Shown here: positions 14,722 to 21,551 of the stretch, piece after piece | Layout: each line of letters opens with the position of its first letter | How positions within the stretch are numbered: position 1 is the first letter of the stretch | Source: an uncultured Amylibacter sp. | GTDB lineage: Bacteria > Pseudomonadota > Alphaproteobacteria > Rhodobacterales > Rhodobacteraceae | Assembly (NCBI GenBank): GCA_938001995.1 | Contig: CALLAV010000116.1 | Location: 1 to 24,629, forward strand | Length of the DNA: 24,629 nt | Reading direction: 5' to 3' | Position numbers and translations under genes: made by a program | Notes under the pieces: generated by a model | The model's database searches: none | Seen by the model: only the letters and a program-made list of their open reading frames with translations | Told to the model about the DNA's origin: nothing

Positions 14722-15645
14722 TCAGATATTGGCTTTTTTCAGGGCGCGTTCCCGCTGCGCAATGTAAAGGGTCGCTGCAATGATGATTGTGGCGCCAAAC
14801 AGTGTGGGAATGTCAGGTGTTTCGTCAAAGAAGAAATAGGCGGCAATGCCGATAAAAACGAGCCGTAGGTAAGTGACAGGGGTCAAAAGGGCGGCGTCGG
14901 CGTGGCGGTACGCTTCGATATCGCCGATGCCCCGTGTGGTAGAGGTGATTACCAATGCAAACATAGCGATCCATGTGACATTGAGGCTCGGTAGGGTCAT
15001 GGCGGGGGCGGCGATGGGTATGGAGACGATGACCATAATGACAACAGATGAGAAGTAGGTCGAAAAAGGGCCGTCCGCATTGGACAGATTGCGCGACATG
15101 GTGAGCGCCATGGCGAATGTCAGCGAGGAGCCCATTGCGGTCAGCAAGCCAAGTTCTAGCGCATCAAAACCCGGTCGCAATATAATTATAACGCCAACAA
15201 ACCCTACAAGAATCGCGCCGATGCGTCTTGGTCCGATCTTTTCGCCGTGGATCAGAATGGCGAGGACCGTTGCAAAGATTGGGGCGGTGAAGAACAGGAC
15301 TGTGGTGGTAGCAAGCGGAATAGTGGCAATTGTGTAAAACCCCATCTGCGTTGATATCGCGATCAGGAACCCACGGATCAAATGGCCGCGCATGTCGGTA
15401 AATTGCAGTTTGCCACGCAACTTGGATGAGACAGCCAGAACGGCGAGAATGGCGATAAGTGTTAGAGCCGCGCGCCCAAGGACGACCATGCGGCTGTCGA
15501 GCTCTTGGCTGGCAACACGCGCAGCGATGGTCATGGCGGAGGAAGCGACCACAGATAACATCATCCACTTTAGACCGCGCCAGTTATCCCGTTCGGGAGC
15601 TGGGGTCAGATTTGGGGTTGTGCCGTGAATGGAATGCTTGGCCAT
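14722..15645 (-). CDS. DMT-superfamily transporter with EamA domains
   Basis: 307 residues. After a roughly 25-residue polar N-terminus there are about ten hydrophobic segments arranged as two EamA-type halves. The first half ends in TTTVLFFTAPIFATVLAILIHGEKIGPRRIGAILVGFVGV, the signature region of this family (APIF...E...RRIGAILVGFVGV). The second half ends in VFIGIAAYFFFDETPDIPTLFGATIIIAATL, the matching repeat motif. Such proteins are inner-membrane drug/metabolite exporters or importers with varied substrates (amino acids, metabolites, S-adenosylmethionine). The substrate cannot be inferred. The gene is divergent from the S49 peptidase and followed by tRNA-Leu on the same strand. Confidence 0.9.
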   Translation of the reverse strand: MAKHSIHGTTPNLTPAPERDNWRGLKWMMLSVVASSAMTIAARVASQELDSRMVVLGRAALTLIAILAVLAVSSKLRGKLQFTDMRGHLIRGFLIAISTQMGFYTIATIPLATTTVLFFTAPIFATVLAILIHGEKIGPRRIGAILVGFVGVIIILRPGFDALELGLLTAMGSSLTFAMALTMSRNLSNADGPFSTYFSSVVIMVIVSIPIAAPAMTLPSLNVTWIAMFALVITSTTRGIGDIEAYRHADAALLTPVTYLRLVFIGIAAYFFFDETPDIPTLFGATIIIAATLYIAQRERALKKANI

Positions 15646-15680
15646 GAAAATTTCCGCGTGTTTGAACCAGCGGTACGCCT

Positions 15681-15709
15681 TTGACAGCGAGGCGACAAGG
15701 CAGACGATG
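15681..15709 (+). promoter_or_regulatory. weak candidate promoter for the peptidase operon
   Basis: TTGACA (15681-15686) is a perfect -35 hexamer, followed after 17 bp by ACGATG, a poor -10. It lies about 70 bp before the start of the S49 peptidase gene in the 131-bp divergent gap. Only the -35 is convincing. Confidence 0.25.
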
Positions 15710-15761
15710 CGGAATTAAATACTTTCACCAAAAAGAGATGTGGGTTTGGGTTTAACCCCGC

Positions 15762-15773
15762 GGGCTTTCGCCC
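15762..15773 (+). other. hairpin immediately before the S49 peptidase start
   Basis: GGGC-TTTC-GCCC forms a compact 4-bp stem ending 3 nt before the GTG start at 15777. A GGGTT-T-AACCC inverted repeat lies just upstream. The hairpin occupies the place where a Shine-Dalgarno would be expected. Confidence 0.35.
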
Positions 15774-15776
15774 TAT

Positions 15777-16592
15777 GTGTTTGGCATGCGTAAATTTATT
15801 CCTGGGCTGAAAAGCCATCCGACTGTGTCTGTTGTTCGAATGTCTGGCGTGATTGCGTCGGGTGGAAGGTTCGGCGGTGGGCTGAACGATGCAGGGTTAG
15901 CGGCCCAATTGGACAAAGCGTTCAAGAAAGGCAAACCCGAAGCTGTCGCCTTGGTGATCAACTCGCCAGGTGGCTCGCCTGTGCAATCCTCGTTGATTGG
16001 CGCGCGGGTGCAGCGTTTGGCCGAAGAAACCGATACAAAAGTCTATGCGTTTTGCGAGGATGTGGCGGCGTCGGGTGGATACTGGCTCGCCTGTGCGGCG
16101 GATGAGATTTATGTAGACCCAAGTTCTGTTGTCGGGTCCATCGGTGTGATTTCGGCGTCCTTTGGATTTACGGGTCTGATGGAAAAGCAAGGAATTGAGC
16201 GACGTGTGCATACGGCGGGTGAAGATAAATCTATGCTTGATCCGTTCCGTCCTGAACGGGCCGAAGATGTGGAGCGCTTAAAGGATTTACAGCGTGTGAT
16301 TCATCAGAACTTTATCGATCATGTGAAGGCGCGGCGCGGCGAAAAGCTGGCGGATCGTGATCTGTTCACAGGTGAGATTTGGGTGGGCCAAAAGGCCGTG
16401 GACGAAGGGCTGGTGGATGGTGTCGGCCATCTCGTGCCATTCATGAAGGACCGTTTTGGGGACAAAGTGAAGTTCAACGTCATGGGCCAGAAGAAATCAC
16501 TGATGCAGCGGTTCGGGGTTCAGGCAGCCGTGGGCGATGCAGTTGCAACTGTCGAAGACAGCGCGCTTTGGGCGCAATACGGGGTGAAGTGA
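15777..16592 (+). CDS. sppA: S49 family serine peptidase (SppA type)
   Basis: 271 residues if the GTG at 15777 is used, 268 from the ATG at 15786; neither has a Shine-Dalgarno. This is the short, single-domain SppA form. The catalytic Ser99 lies in DVAASGGYWLACAADEI and Lys151 in AGEDKSML, 52 residues apart, the same spacing as Ser147/Lys199 of Bacillus SppA. The oxyanion-region motif INSPGGS (61-67) and VVGSIGVI (118-125) are present. There is no signal peptide or TM helix, so the protein is cytoplasmic or membrane-associated. Family members degrade cleaved signal peptides and other membrane-released fragments. The stop overlaps the next ATG by 1 nt (TGATG), coupling it to the TM/Zn-ribbon protein. 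Confidence 0.9.
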   Translation: MFGMRKFIPGLKSHPTVSVVRMSGVIASGGRFGGGLNDAGLAAQLDKAFKKGKPEAVALVINSPGGSPVQSSLIGARVQRLAEETDTKVYAFCEDVAASGGYWLACAADEIYVDPSSVVGSIGVISASFGFTGLMEKQGIERRVHTAGEDKSMLDPFRPERAEDVERLKDLQRVIHQNFIDHVKARRGEKLADRDLFTGEIWVGQKAVDEGLVDGVGHLVPFMKDRFGDKVKFNVMGQKKSLMQRFGVQAAVGDAVATVEDSALWAQYGVK

Positions 16593-16774
16593 TGTCAAAA
16601 ATTGTCATCCTCTTTCTGATTTTCATCATGGTTCTGGGCATCTTTGGCAAGCTGCGTCTGCCCAAAGTGAGCAACCCGTTCAAACGCAAAACCGTGAAAG
16701 CGACCCAGAAGTGCGAGAGCTGCGGGCGGTACAATATGGCGGGCGAAAAGTGTTCCTGCGGGAAGGACGCCTGA
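16592..16774 (+). CDS. 60-aa membrane-anchored zinc-ribbon protein
   Basis: The ATG at 16592 shares its A with the peptidase stop codon (TGATG). The product has an N-terminal TM helix (SKIVILFLIFIMVLGIFG, residues 2-19), a basic stretch (KRKTVKATQK) and a C-terminal minimal zinc ribbon: Cys-Glu-Ser-Cys (41-44) and Cys-Ser-Cys (54-56). The spacing is tighter than a classical CxxC pair, so three or four Cys could bind one metal. The stop overlaps the start of the SDR gene by 1 nt, again as TGATG. A reading frame that extends further upstream overlaps the peptidase gene and is not needed. Function unknown; the cytoplasmic side is favoured by the positive-inside rule. Confidence 0.75.
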   Translation: MSKIVILFLIFIMVLGIFGKLRLPKVSNPFKRKTVKATQKCESCGRYNMAGEKCSCGKDA

Positions 16775-17550
16775 TGTACCGCGCGGCGCTGATCACAGGC
16801 GGGGCCAAACGGCTGGGTCGCGAATTGGCGCTGGCACTTGCGCGGCGCAAGATCGATGTTGCCGTGCATTACAATGGATCCGTGGATGAAGCAGCAGAGA
16901 CAGTTGCGCGCGCGGCATCCTACGGCGTGAAAGCGGTGACTTTGCAGGCGGACCTGCTGGATCTGGACGCGACACAGGAATTGGTGGGGCGGGCGTCTAA
17001 GGCGCTTGGTAAACCGCTTGATGTGTTGGTGAATAATGCGTCGATTTTTGAATATGATACGTTGAAAACAGCTACGCCCGAACACTGGGAGCGGCATATC
17101 AATTCAAACTTGCGCGCGCCGTTTTTCTTGACGCAAGCCTTTGGTGCGCAAGTACCCGAGGCTGTGACGGACGAGAATGGCGAGGTGAAAGCGACCTCGG
17201 CGGTGGTAAATATCCTGGACCAGCGAGTGCGCAAGCTGACACCTGAATTCATGACCTATACGATTGCCAAGATGGGGCTTTGGGCGTTCACGCAAACTGC
17301 AGCGCGGGGGATGGCTCCTGTGACGCGGGTGAACGGCATTGCGCCCGGCTCCACCGTCATCGGTGAACGGCAAAGCCAAGAGCATTTCAACAACCAGCGC
17401 AAAGCAACGATCCTTGAACGTGGGTCCAATCCCGATGAGATTGTAGCGGCTATGAATTACCTGCTCGACAGTCCTGCAGTGACGGGTCAATTGCTGAATG
17501 TGGACGGCGGGCAGCACCTTGGATGGCGTACACCTGACATTCAGGGCTAG
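16774..17550 (+). CDS. SDR-family oxidoreductase, pteridine reductase (PTR1/FolM) type
   Basis: 258 residues with the Rossmann fold of short-chain dehydrogenases. The NADP-binding loop is TGGAKRLGR (8-16), with VHYNGS (31-36) after strand 2 and NNASIF (88-93). The catalytic set is Asp149, Tyr162 and Lys166. Asp in place of the usual Ser, 13 residues before the Tyr, matches the Asp/Tyr/Lys set of pteridine reductase PTR1, and the TGxAKRLGR and HYxxS motifs are PTR1-like too. It probably reduces a dihydropterin such as dihydrofolate or dihydromonapterin, though this is inferred. ATG at 16774 overlaps the previous stop by 1 nt. The gap to uvrC downstream is 312 bp, so the peptidase-TM-SDR cassette is probably its own operon. 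Confidence 0.85.
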   Translation: MYRAALITGGAKRLGRELALALARRKIDVAVHYNGSVDEAAETVARAASYGVKAVTLQADLLDLDATQELVGRASKALGKPLDVLVNNASIFEYDTLKTATPEHWERHINSNLRAPFFLTQAFGAQVPEAVTDENGEVKATSAVVNILDQRVRKLTPEFMTYTIAKMGLWAFTQTAARGMAPVTRVNGIAPGSTVIGERQSQEHFNNQRKATILERGSNPDEIVAAMNYLLDSPAVTGQLLNVDGGQHLGWRTPDIQG

Positions 17551-17622
17551 GCCGATGCGGTCTCAATTTTTGGGTGTGCTGACGGGATTTGTCCACGAAG
17601 TTAAGTAATATTAAGTTTCTGT

Positions 17623-17640
17623 AACATTTTTATTAATGTT
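17623..17640 (+). terminator. weak AT-rich hairpin after the SDR gene
   Basis: AACATT and AATGTT pair around TTTATT. The stem is short and AT-rich, so termination here would be inefficient. It lies 73 nt after the SDR stop codon. Confidence 0.25.
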
Positions 17641-17698
17641 TTCAGGAATTTGTGCGGTGCTAATGTTTTTATTGTTTAAAAACAACGCTGTAAATAAC

Positions 17699-17715
17699 TG
17701 CCTAAAAAATAGGCA
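17699..17715 (+). other. 6-bp hairpin in the uvrC upstream region
   Basis: TGCCTA and TAGGCA pair perfectly around AAAAA. There is no T-run on the plus strand. It lies about 50 bp before the tandem DnaA-box-like repeats. Confidence 0.35.
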
Positions 17716-17761
17716 AACCGTAGAAGCGTGCCAAAACAAAGGAAAAATCTTGGCTCACGAG

Positions 17762-17785
17762 GAGTTATCCGCAGAGTTATCCACA
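17762..17785. promoter_or_regulatory. two tandem DnaA-box-like 12-mers upstream of uvrC
   Basis: GAGTTATCCGCA (17762-17773) is followed directly by GAGTTATCCACA (17774-17785), differing at one base. The second contains TTATCCACA, a perfect match to the bacterial DnaA box; the first has one mismatch. Both lie on the plus strand 12 bp apart, with AT-rich DNA and hairpins to their left and the uvrC start 77 bp to their right. A regulatory DnaA site or DnaA-titrating site is the simplest reading. Confidence 0.55.
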
Positions 17786-17862
17786 GGAGCCGTGGACAGA
17801 AAAATCCTTGTGTGGCCACTTGTTTCGGTGCAGCCGCGACGGGAATCAGGCATAGAGGACCT

Positions 17863-19761
17863 ATGAGCGAGCAGACCGACGATAATTTACCAGAAGAAGG
17901 CCAAGCCAAGGCGGATACTCCGAAGGGCTATAAGGTAATTCAGGGCTATGTAAAAACTCTGGACGGCAGTCCGGGGGTCTATCGGATGCTCAACCGTCAG
18001 GGCGAAGTTCTATATGTCGGAAAGGCGCGGAACCTGAAAAAACGGGTTTCGAACTATGCCAAACCGCATGGGCATTCGGCGCGGATCGGGCGCATGATTG
18101 CGGCCACGGCGACAATGATGTTTCTGACAACCAAGACAGAGACCGAAGCGCTGTTGTTGGAGCAGAACCTTATTAAACAGTTAAAGCCACGGTACAATGT
18201 GCTGCTGCGCGACGACAAAAGTTTCCCGAATATCATGGTCACAAAAGATCATGATTTTCCACGCATCACCAAACATCGCGGGGCTAAGACGCAGAAGGCC
18301 GATTACTATGGGCCATTCGCCAGTGCGGGGTCGGTGAACCGAACCTTGCATCAATTGCAGCGGGTGTTCTTACTGCGCAATTGTACGGACAGCGATTTTT
18401 CGACGCGCACGCGGCCGTGTTTGCAATACCAGATCGCGCGGTGTTCTGCACCTTGTGTGGGGCATATCAGCGGAGAAGACTACGGCGAATTGGTGCGCGA
18501 TGCAGGGCGTTTTTTGCGTGGATCGTCTACGGAAGTGCAAGAGGCGTTGGCCAAGCAGATGGGCGAGGCATCCGAAAAGATGGAGTTTGAGCGCGCAGCG
18601 GCCCTGCGCGATCGCATCAAGGCACTAACCAATGTGCAGCAGGCGCAAGGGATCAATCCCGAAGGGGTGCGCGAGGCGGATATCGTGGCGCTTCACATGG
18701 AGGGCGGGCAGGCCTGTGTGCAGGTGTTCTTCATCCGCGCCAATCAAAACTGGGGCAACCGTGCCTATTTCCCGCGCACAGGGTCAGGGGCCGAAGCTGC
18801 TGAGGTGTTGGAAGGATTTTTGGGGCAGTTTTATTCAAACAAAACGCCGCCCAAACAGGTGTTGTTGTCAGATGCAGTAGAGAACCACGATTTGGTGGAA
18901 CAATTGCTGACAGACAAGCGCGAGAAAAAGGTTGAGGTGCTGGTTCCCCAGAGAGGCGAAAAAGCCGATCTGGTGGCAGGCGCGTTGCGCAATGCACGCG
19001 AAAGTTTGGCGCGGAACATGGCGGAAAGCGCAACGCAGGCCAAACTGTTGGCAGGATTGAAAGAGGCATTTGATCTGGACGAAATCCCGCAGCGGGTTGA
19101 GGTCTACGACAACTCGCACATCCAAGGGACCAACGCAGTTGGTGGTATGATTGTGGCGGGGCCCGAAGGGTACATGAAATCGGCCTATCGCAAGTTCAAT
19201 ATCAAAGGCGATGATCTGACGCCCGGTGACGACTTTGGCATGATGAAAGAGGTTCTGAACCGCCGCTTTGCCCGATTGTTGAAAGAAGACCCTTTTCGAA
19301 AATCCGAGAATTGGCCGGGACTGATCCTGATTGACGGTGGGGCGGGACAAGTGTCGGCGGTCCGTGAAATTTTCCGCAAGCTGAATGTGCATGATGTGCC
19401 GTTTATCGGGGTGGCCAAGGGCACGGATCGGGATGCAGGCAAAGAAGAGTTCTATCGCCCCAACGGTAGCAAGTTTGCGCTGCGATTTAATGATCCCGTG
19501 TTGTATTTCGTGCAGCGCTTGCGCGATGAGGCACACCGTTTTGCCATTGGGACCCACCGTGCGAAGCGATCGAAGGCACAGTTTGCCAATCCGCTGGACG
19601 AAGTGGCGGGTGTTGGCGCAGGGCGCAAACGGGCATTGTTGTTGCATTTTGGCTCGGCTAAGGCGGTTTCTCGCGCAGGTCTCGAAGATTTGAAGGCGGT
19701 TGACGGGATTTCGGGTGCTTTGGCGCAGACAATCTATGACTTCTTCCATGACAAAGGCTGA
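17863..19761 (+). CDS. uvrC: excinuclease ABC subunit C
   Basis: 632 residues from the ATG at 17863, which has GAGG 5 nt upstream; the frame is open further left but those codons lack a ribosome binding site and family resemblance. UvrC makes both incisions around bulky DNA lesions recognised by UvrA-UvrB. In order: the GIY-YIG nuclease for the 3' cut (GVY at 38-40, [11 protein letters not shown] at 51-61), a Cys-containing region ([24 protein letters not shown]), the UVR domain that binds UvrB (about 225-260, [14 protein letters not shown]), the RNase H-like 5' nuclease ([15 protein letters not shown] with Asp416, likely equivalent to E. coli Asp399) and a C-terminal helix-hairpin-helix pair ([31 protein letters not shown]). 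Full length and intact. pgsA, moaD and moaE follow closely. Confidence 0.98.
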   Translation: MSEQTDDNLPEEGQAKADTPKGYKVIQGYVKTLDGSPGVYRMLNRQGEVLYVGKARNLKKRVSNYAKPHGHSARIGRMIAATATMMFLTTKTETEALLLEQNLIKQLKPRYNVLLRDDKSFPNIMVTKDHDFPRITKHRGAKTQKADYYGPFASAGSVNRTLHQLQRVFLLRNCTDSDFSTRTRPCLQYQIARCSAPCVGHISGEDYGELVRDAGRFLRGSSTEVQEALAKQMGEASEKMEFERAAALRDRIKALTNVQQAQGINPEGVREADIVALHMEGGQACVQVFFIRANQNWGNRAYFPRTGSGAEAAEVLEGFLGQFYSNKTPPKQVLLSDAVENHDLVEQLLTDKREKKVEVLVPQRGEKADLVAGALRNARESLARNMAESATQAKLLAGLKEAFDLDEIPQRVEVYDNSHIQGTNAVGGMIVAGPEGYMKSAYRKFNIKGDDLTPGDDFGMMKEVLNRRFARLLKEDPFRKSENWPGLILIDGGAGQVSAVREIFRKLNVHDVPFIGVAKGTDRDAGKEEFYRPNGSKFALRFNDPVLYFVQRLRDEAHRFAIGTHRAKRSKAQFANPLDEVAGVGAGRKRALLLHFGSAKAVSRAGLEDLKAVDGISGALAQTIYDFFHDKG

Positions 19762-19812
19762 GCCATTGGCTATGTCTTTGGAAATCTAAGCGTTTTCCAG
19801 CGAGTCCCGTTT

Positions 19813-20496
19813 ATGCAGTGGAACATTCCTAACATTCTGACCGTGATGCGGTTGATCGCAGCCCCCGGTGTGGCGATCCTGTTCTTGTATTTCCAACGGC
19901 CTGTGGCGGATTGGGTGGCGCTGGTGTTGTTTATCACTGCGGCGCTGACGGATTTTCTGGACGGCTATCTCGCGCGGCTGTGGAAACAAGAGAGCAAGTT
20001 TGGCGCGATGCTGGACCCGATTGCCGACAAGGCAATGGTGATCATTGCGTTGGTGATTATCGTGGGGCTGTCAACGGCGGATAAGCTGGTGATGGATGCG
20101 TGGATCTTGTTGCCAGCCACTGTGATCCTGTTTCGCGAAGTGTTTGTATCTGGCCTGCGAGAGTTTTTGGGGGCTTCGGCGGGGACGTTGAAGGTGACCA
20201 ATCTGGCGAAATACAAGACAACGGTGCAGATGATTGCCATTGCGGTGTTGTTTGCGAAGGGCGTGTTTGAACACCACTATTTGAACCTGGTCCAAGGCAT
20301 GGACGCCGAAATCTATGATGGCGTCATGTCAGGCGCGATTGAGGATGTGAATGGCGTTGCAAGTTACGCTATGTGGATGGACGGGACGTGGACCGTTGGC
20401 GTGGTCCTGTTGTGGATCGCAGCGGCGCTGACAGCGGTAACCGGGTGGGATTACTTTGCCAAGTCCTTGCCATTTCTGCGGGAGCCAAAGGTGTGA
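19813..20496 (+). CDS. pgsA: CDP-diacylglycerol-glycerol-3-phosphate 3-phosphatidyltransferase
   Basis: 227 residues of an inner-membrane enzyme that forms phosphatidylglycerol phosphate, the first committed step to phosphatidylglycerol and cardiolipin. The N-terminus NIPNILTVMRLIAAPGVAILF is typical of PgsA. The CDP-alcohol phosphotransferase motif DG-x2-AR-x8-G-x3-D-x3-D is complete in DGYLARLWKQ followed by GAMLDPIAD (about residues 49-71). Later segments are hydrophobic, with FREVFVSGLREF after TM4. A roughly 50-residue insertion with acidic loops (QGMDAEIYDGVM) precedes the last TM helix. It starts 51 nt after uvrC and overlaps moaD by 4 nt (GTGA). Confidence 0.95.
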   Translation: MQWNIPNILTVMRLIAAPGVAILFLYFQRPVADWVALVLFITAALTDFLDGYLARLWKQESKFGAMLDPIADKAMVIIALVIIVGLSTADKLVMDAWILLPATVILFREVFVSGLREFLGASAGTLKVTNLAKYKTTVQMIAIAVLFAKGVFEHHYLNLVQGMDAEIYDGVMSGAIEDVNGVASYAMWMDGTWTVGVVLLWIAAALTAVTGWDYFAKSLPFLREPKV

Positions 20497-20744
20497 CTCT
20501 AGAGGTCGTTTATTTTGCATGGGTGCGCGAACGCATCGGTTTGCCGCGTGAAACAGTCGAAACAGACGCTGCGACGGTTGCAGACTTGGTCGCCGAGTTG
20601 CGGGCGCGAGAGGATCGGTATGATCTGGCGTTTAGCGATGTGTCCGTTGTGCGTGTAGCGCTTGATCAGGTGTTAAGCGACTTTGATGCGTCGCTGAAAG
20701 GCGTGCGCGAAGTGGCGTTTTTCCCACCTATGACAGGTGGTTGA
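20493..20744 (+). CDS. moaD: molybdopterin synthase sulfur-carrier subunit
   Basis: 83 residues starting with GTG at 20493, overlapping the pgsA TGA in GTGA. It has the ubiquitin-like fold of MoaD: LEVVYFAWVRERIGL at the start, a central ADLVAELRARE helix, RVALDQ, then VREVAFFPPMTGG. The C-terminal Gly-Gly carries the thiocarboxylate that donates sulfur to precursor Z in molybdopterin synthesis. It is directly followed by moaE, its partner subunit, 1 nt after its stop. Translational coupling to pgsA makes the cluster one transcription unit, probably from the uvrC upstream region. Confidence 0.95.
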   Translation: MTLEVVYFAWVRERIGLPRETVETDAATVADLVAELRAREDRYDLAFSDVSVVRVALDQVLSDFDASLKGVREVAFFPPMTGG

Positions 20745-20745
20745 T

Positions 20746-21186
20746 ATGGCCGTTCGGGTGCAGCGCGAAGACTTTGATTTAGGGGCAGAGCTGGCTGCAT
20801 TGCGCGAGGGGCGCACAGACATCGGTGCGCTGGTGAGTTTTTCTGGACTTGTGCGCGATGATACAGGCGATTTGCAAGCGCTGGAGTTGGAGCATTATCC
20901 GGGCATGACCGAAAAAGCCTTGGCCGAGATCGAATCTGAGGCGCATCGGCGTTGGGATTTGAATGCCACGCTGATTGTGCATCGCTTTGGCCCGTTGGAA
21001 CCCGGTGAGCAGATCATGATGGTGGCGGCGGCGTCGCCACATCGCAAGGCGGCCTTTGAGGCAGCAGATTTCTTAATGGATTTCCTGAAGTCCCGCGCCC
21101 CGTTTTGGAAGAAAGAAACCGGGACGGATGGCGCAAAATGGGTCGATGCCAAAGAAGATGACGAGGCCGCGCTGAAACGCTGGTAA
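20746..21186 (+). CDS. moaE: molybdopterin synthase catalytic subunit
   Basis: 146 residues from the ATG at 20746 behind AGGTGG. The core GALVSFSGLVRDDTGD, LELEHYPGMTEKAL and VHRFGPLEPGEQIMMVAAASPHRKAAF are typical MoaE. The active-site region contains LKSRAPFWKKETGTDG, with the Lys residues known to contact the substrate and the MoaD tail. With MoaD it converts precursor Z (cPMP) to molybdopterin in the cytoplasm. It is the last gene of the uvrC-pgsA-moaD-moaE run and ends 17 bp before a convergent gene. Confidence 0.96.
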   Translation: MAVRVQREDFDLGAELAALREGRTDIGALVSFSGLVRDDTGDLQALELEHYPGMTEKALAEIESEAHRRWDLNATLIVHRFGPLEPGEQIMMVAAASPHRKAAFEAADFLMDFLKSRAPFWKKETGTDGAKWVDAKEDDEAALKRW

Positions 21187-21203
21187 GCACCGTTGATGTT
21201 CGA

Positions 21204-21551
21204 TTAGCTTTCTGTCGCCTGCGCCGCTGCGGCTTGATAGGCTTCTAGCTGGGCCTGCAATTCACCTGCTTCGCGCCGTGCGGCTCCCAAACCTTCCATC
21301 GCGGCAGAGAGTTCGGCCTCGGATTGGGTCAACTGGTTTGTCAGTTCAAATTCACGCTGTTGGATATAGGTCATCGCCTGGTCGCGGGCCTCTTCTGCTT
21401 CGTGCAGTCGGTGTGCCAGATCGTCGATTTCGGTGATGTTGACAGAATTTACACTGTTCAACCGCCCATAGGCCCACCGCAGCAACCATCCCGCAAGGAA
21501 AGTCAGGAACAGCGCAACGGCGATGATGATAATCAGCTCGGTTCTATTCAT
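21204..21551 (-). CDS. membrane-anchored coiled-coil protein downstream of the OmpA-family gene
   Basis: 115 residues. An N-terminal TM helix (residues 6-28, LIIIIAVALFLTFLAGWLLRWAY) is followed by a long heptad-like coiled coil rich in Glu, Gln, Ala and Leu (about 40-112, for example HRLHEAEEARDQAMTYIQQ and AMEGLGAARREAGELQAQLE). There is no recognisable enzymatic motif. The ATG overlaps the end of the OmpA-family gene by 8 nt (ATGAATAG), implying coupled translation in fixed proportion. A bridging or scaffold role with the OmpA protein in the periplasm or at the inner membrane is inferred only from this coupling. Confidence 0.75.
   Translation of the reverse strand: MNRTELIIIIAVALFLTFLAGWLLRWAYGRLNSVNSVNITEIDDLAHRLHEAEEARDQAMTYIQQREFELTNQLTQSEAELSAAMEGLGAARREAGELQAQLEAYQAAAAQATES

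Larger units (their letters stand above)
17551..17862. other. 312-bp AT-rich intergenic region upstream of uvrC
   Basis: The region includes two A/T-rich hairpins, a TTGTTT-AA-AAACAA inverted repeat near 17669-17682 and two tandem 12-mers resembling DnaA boxes. A 76-codon frame inside it (17636-17866) overlaps the uvrC ATG but has no ribosome binding site and an unlikely composition. No stronger gene candidate is visible. Confidence 0.6.

Noticed and set aside
16379..16591. Extended version of the TM/Zn-ribbon protein overlapping sppA
   Set aside because: The extension lies within the peptidase gene in another frame. The ATG at 16592 gives a clean N-terminal TM helix and the TGATG junction.
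17728..17862. Longer N-terminus for uvrC
   Set aside because: The extra 45 residues are basic and unlike UvrC. The ATG at 17863 has GAGG at normal spacing and gives the expected start.
17551..17862. Chromosomal replication origin
   Set aside because: Only two DnaA boxes are seen and neither dnaA nor the hemE/parAB region is adjacent. A regulatory site is more economical, so no origin feature is called.
17636..17866. 76-codon plus-strand frame overlapping the uvrC start (ATGA)
   Set aside because: It has no ribosome binding site, covers the hairpins and DnaA boxes, and its translation lacks domain-like composition. The overlap with the uvrC ATG is likely chance.
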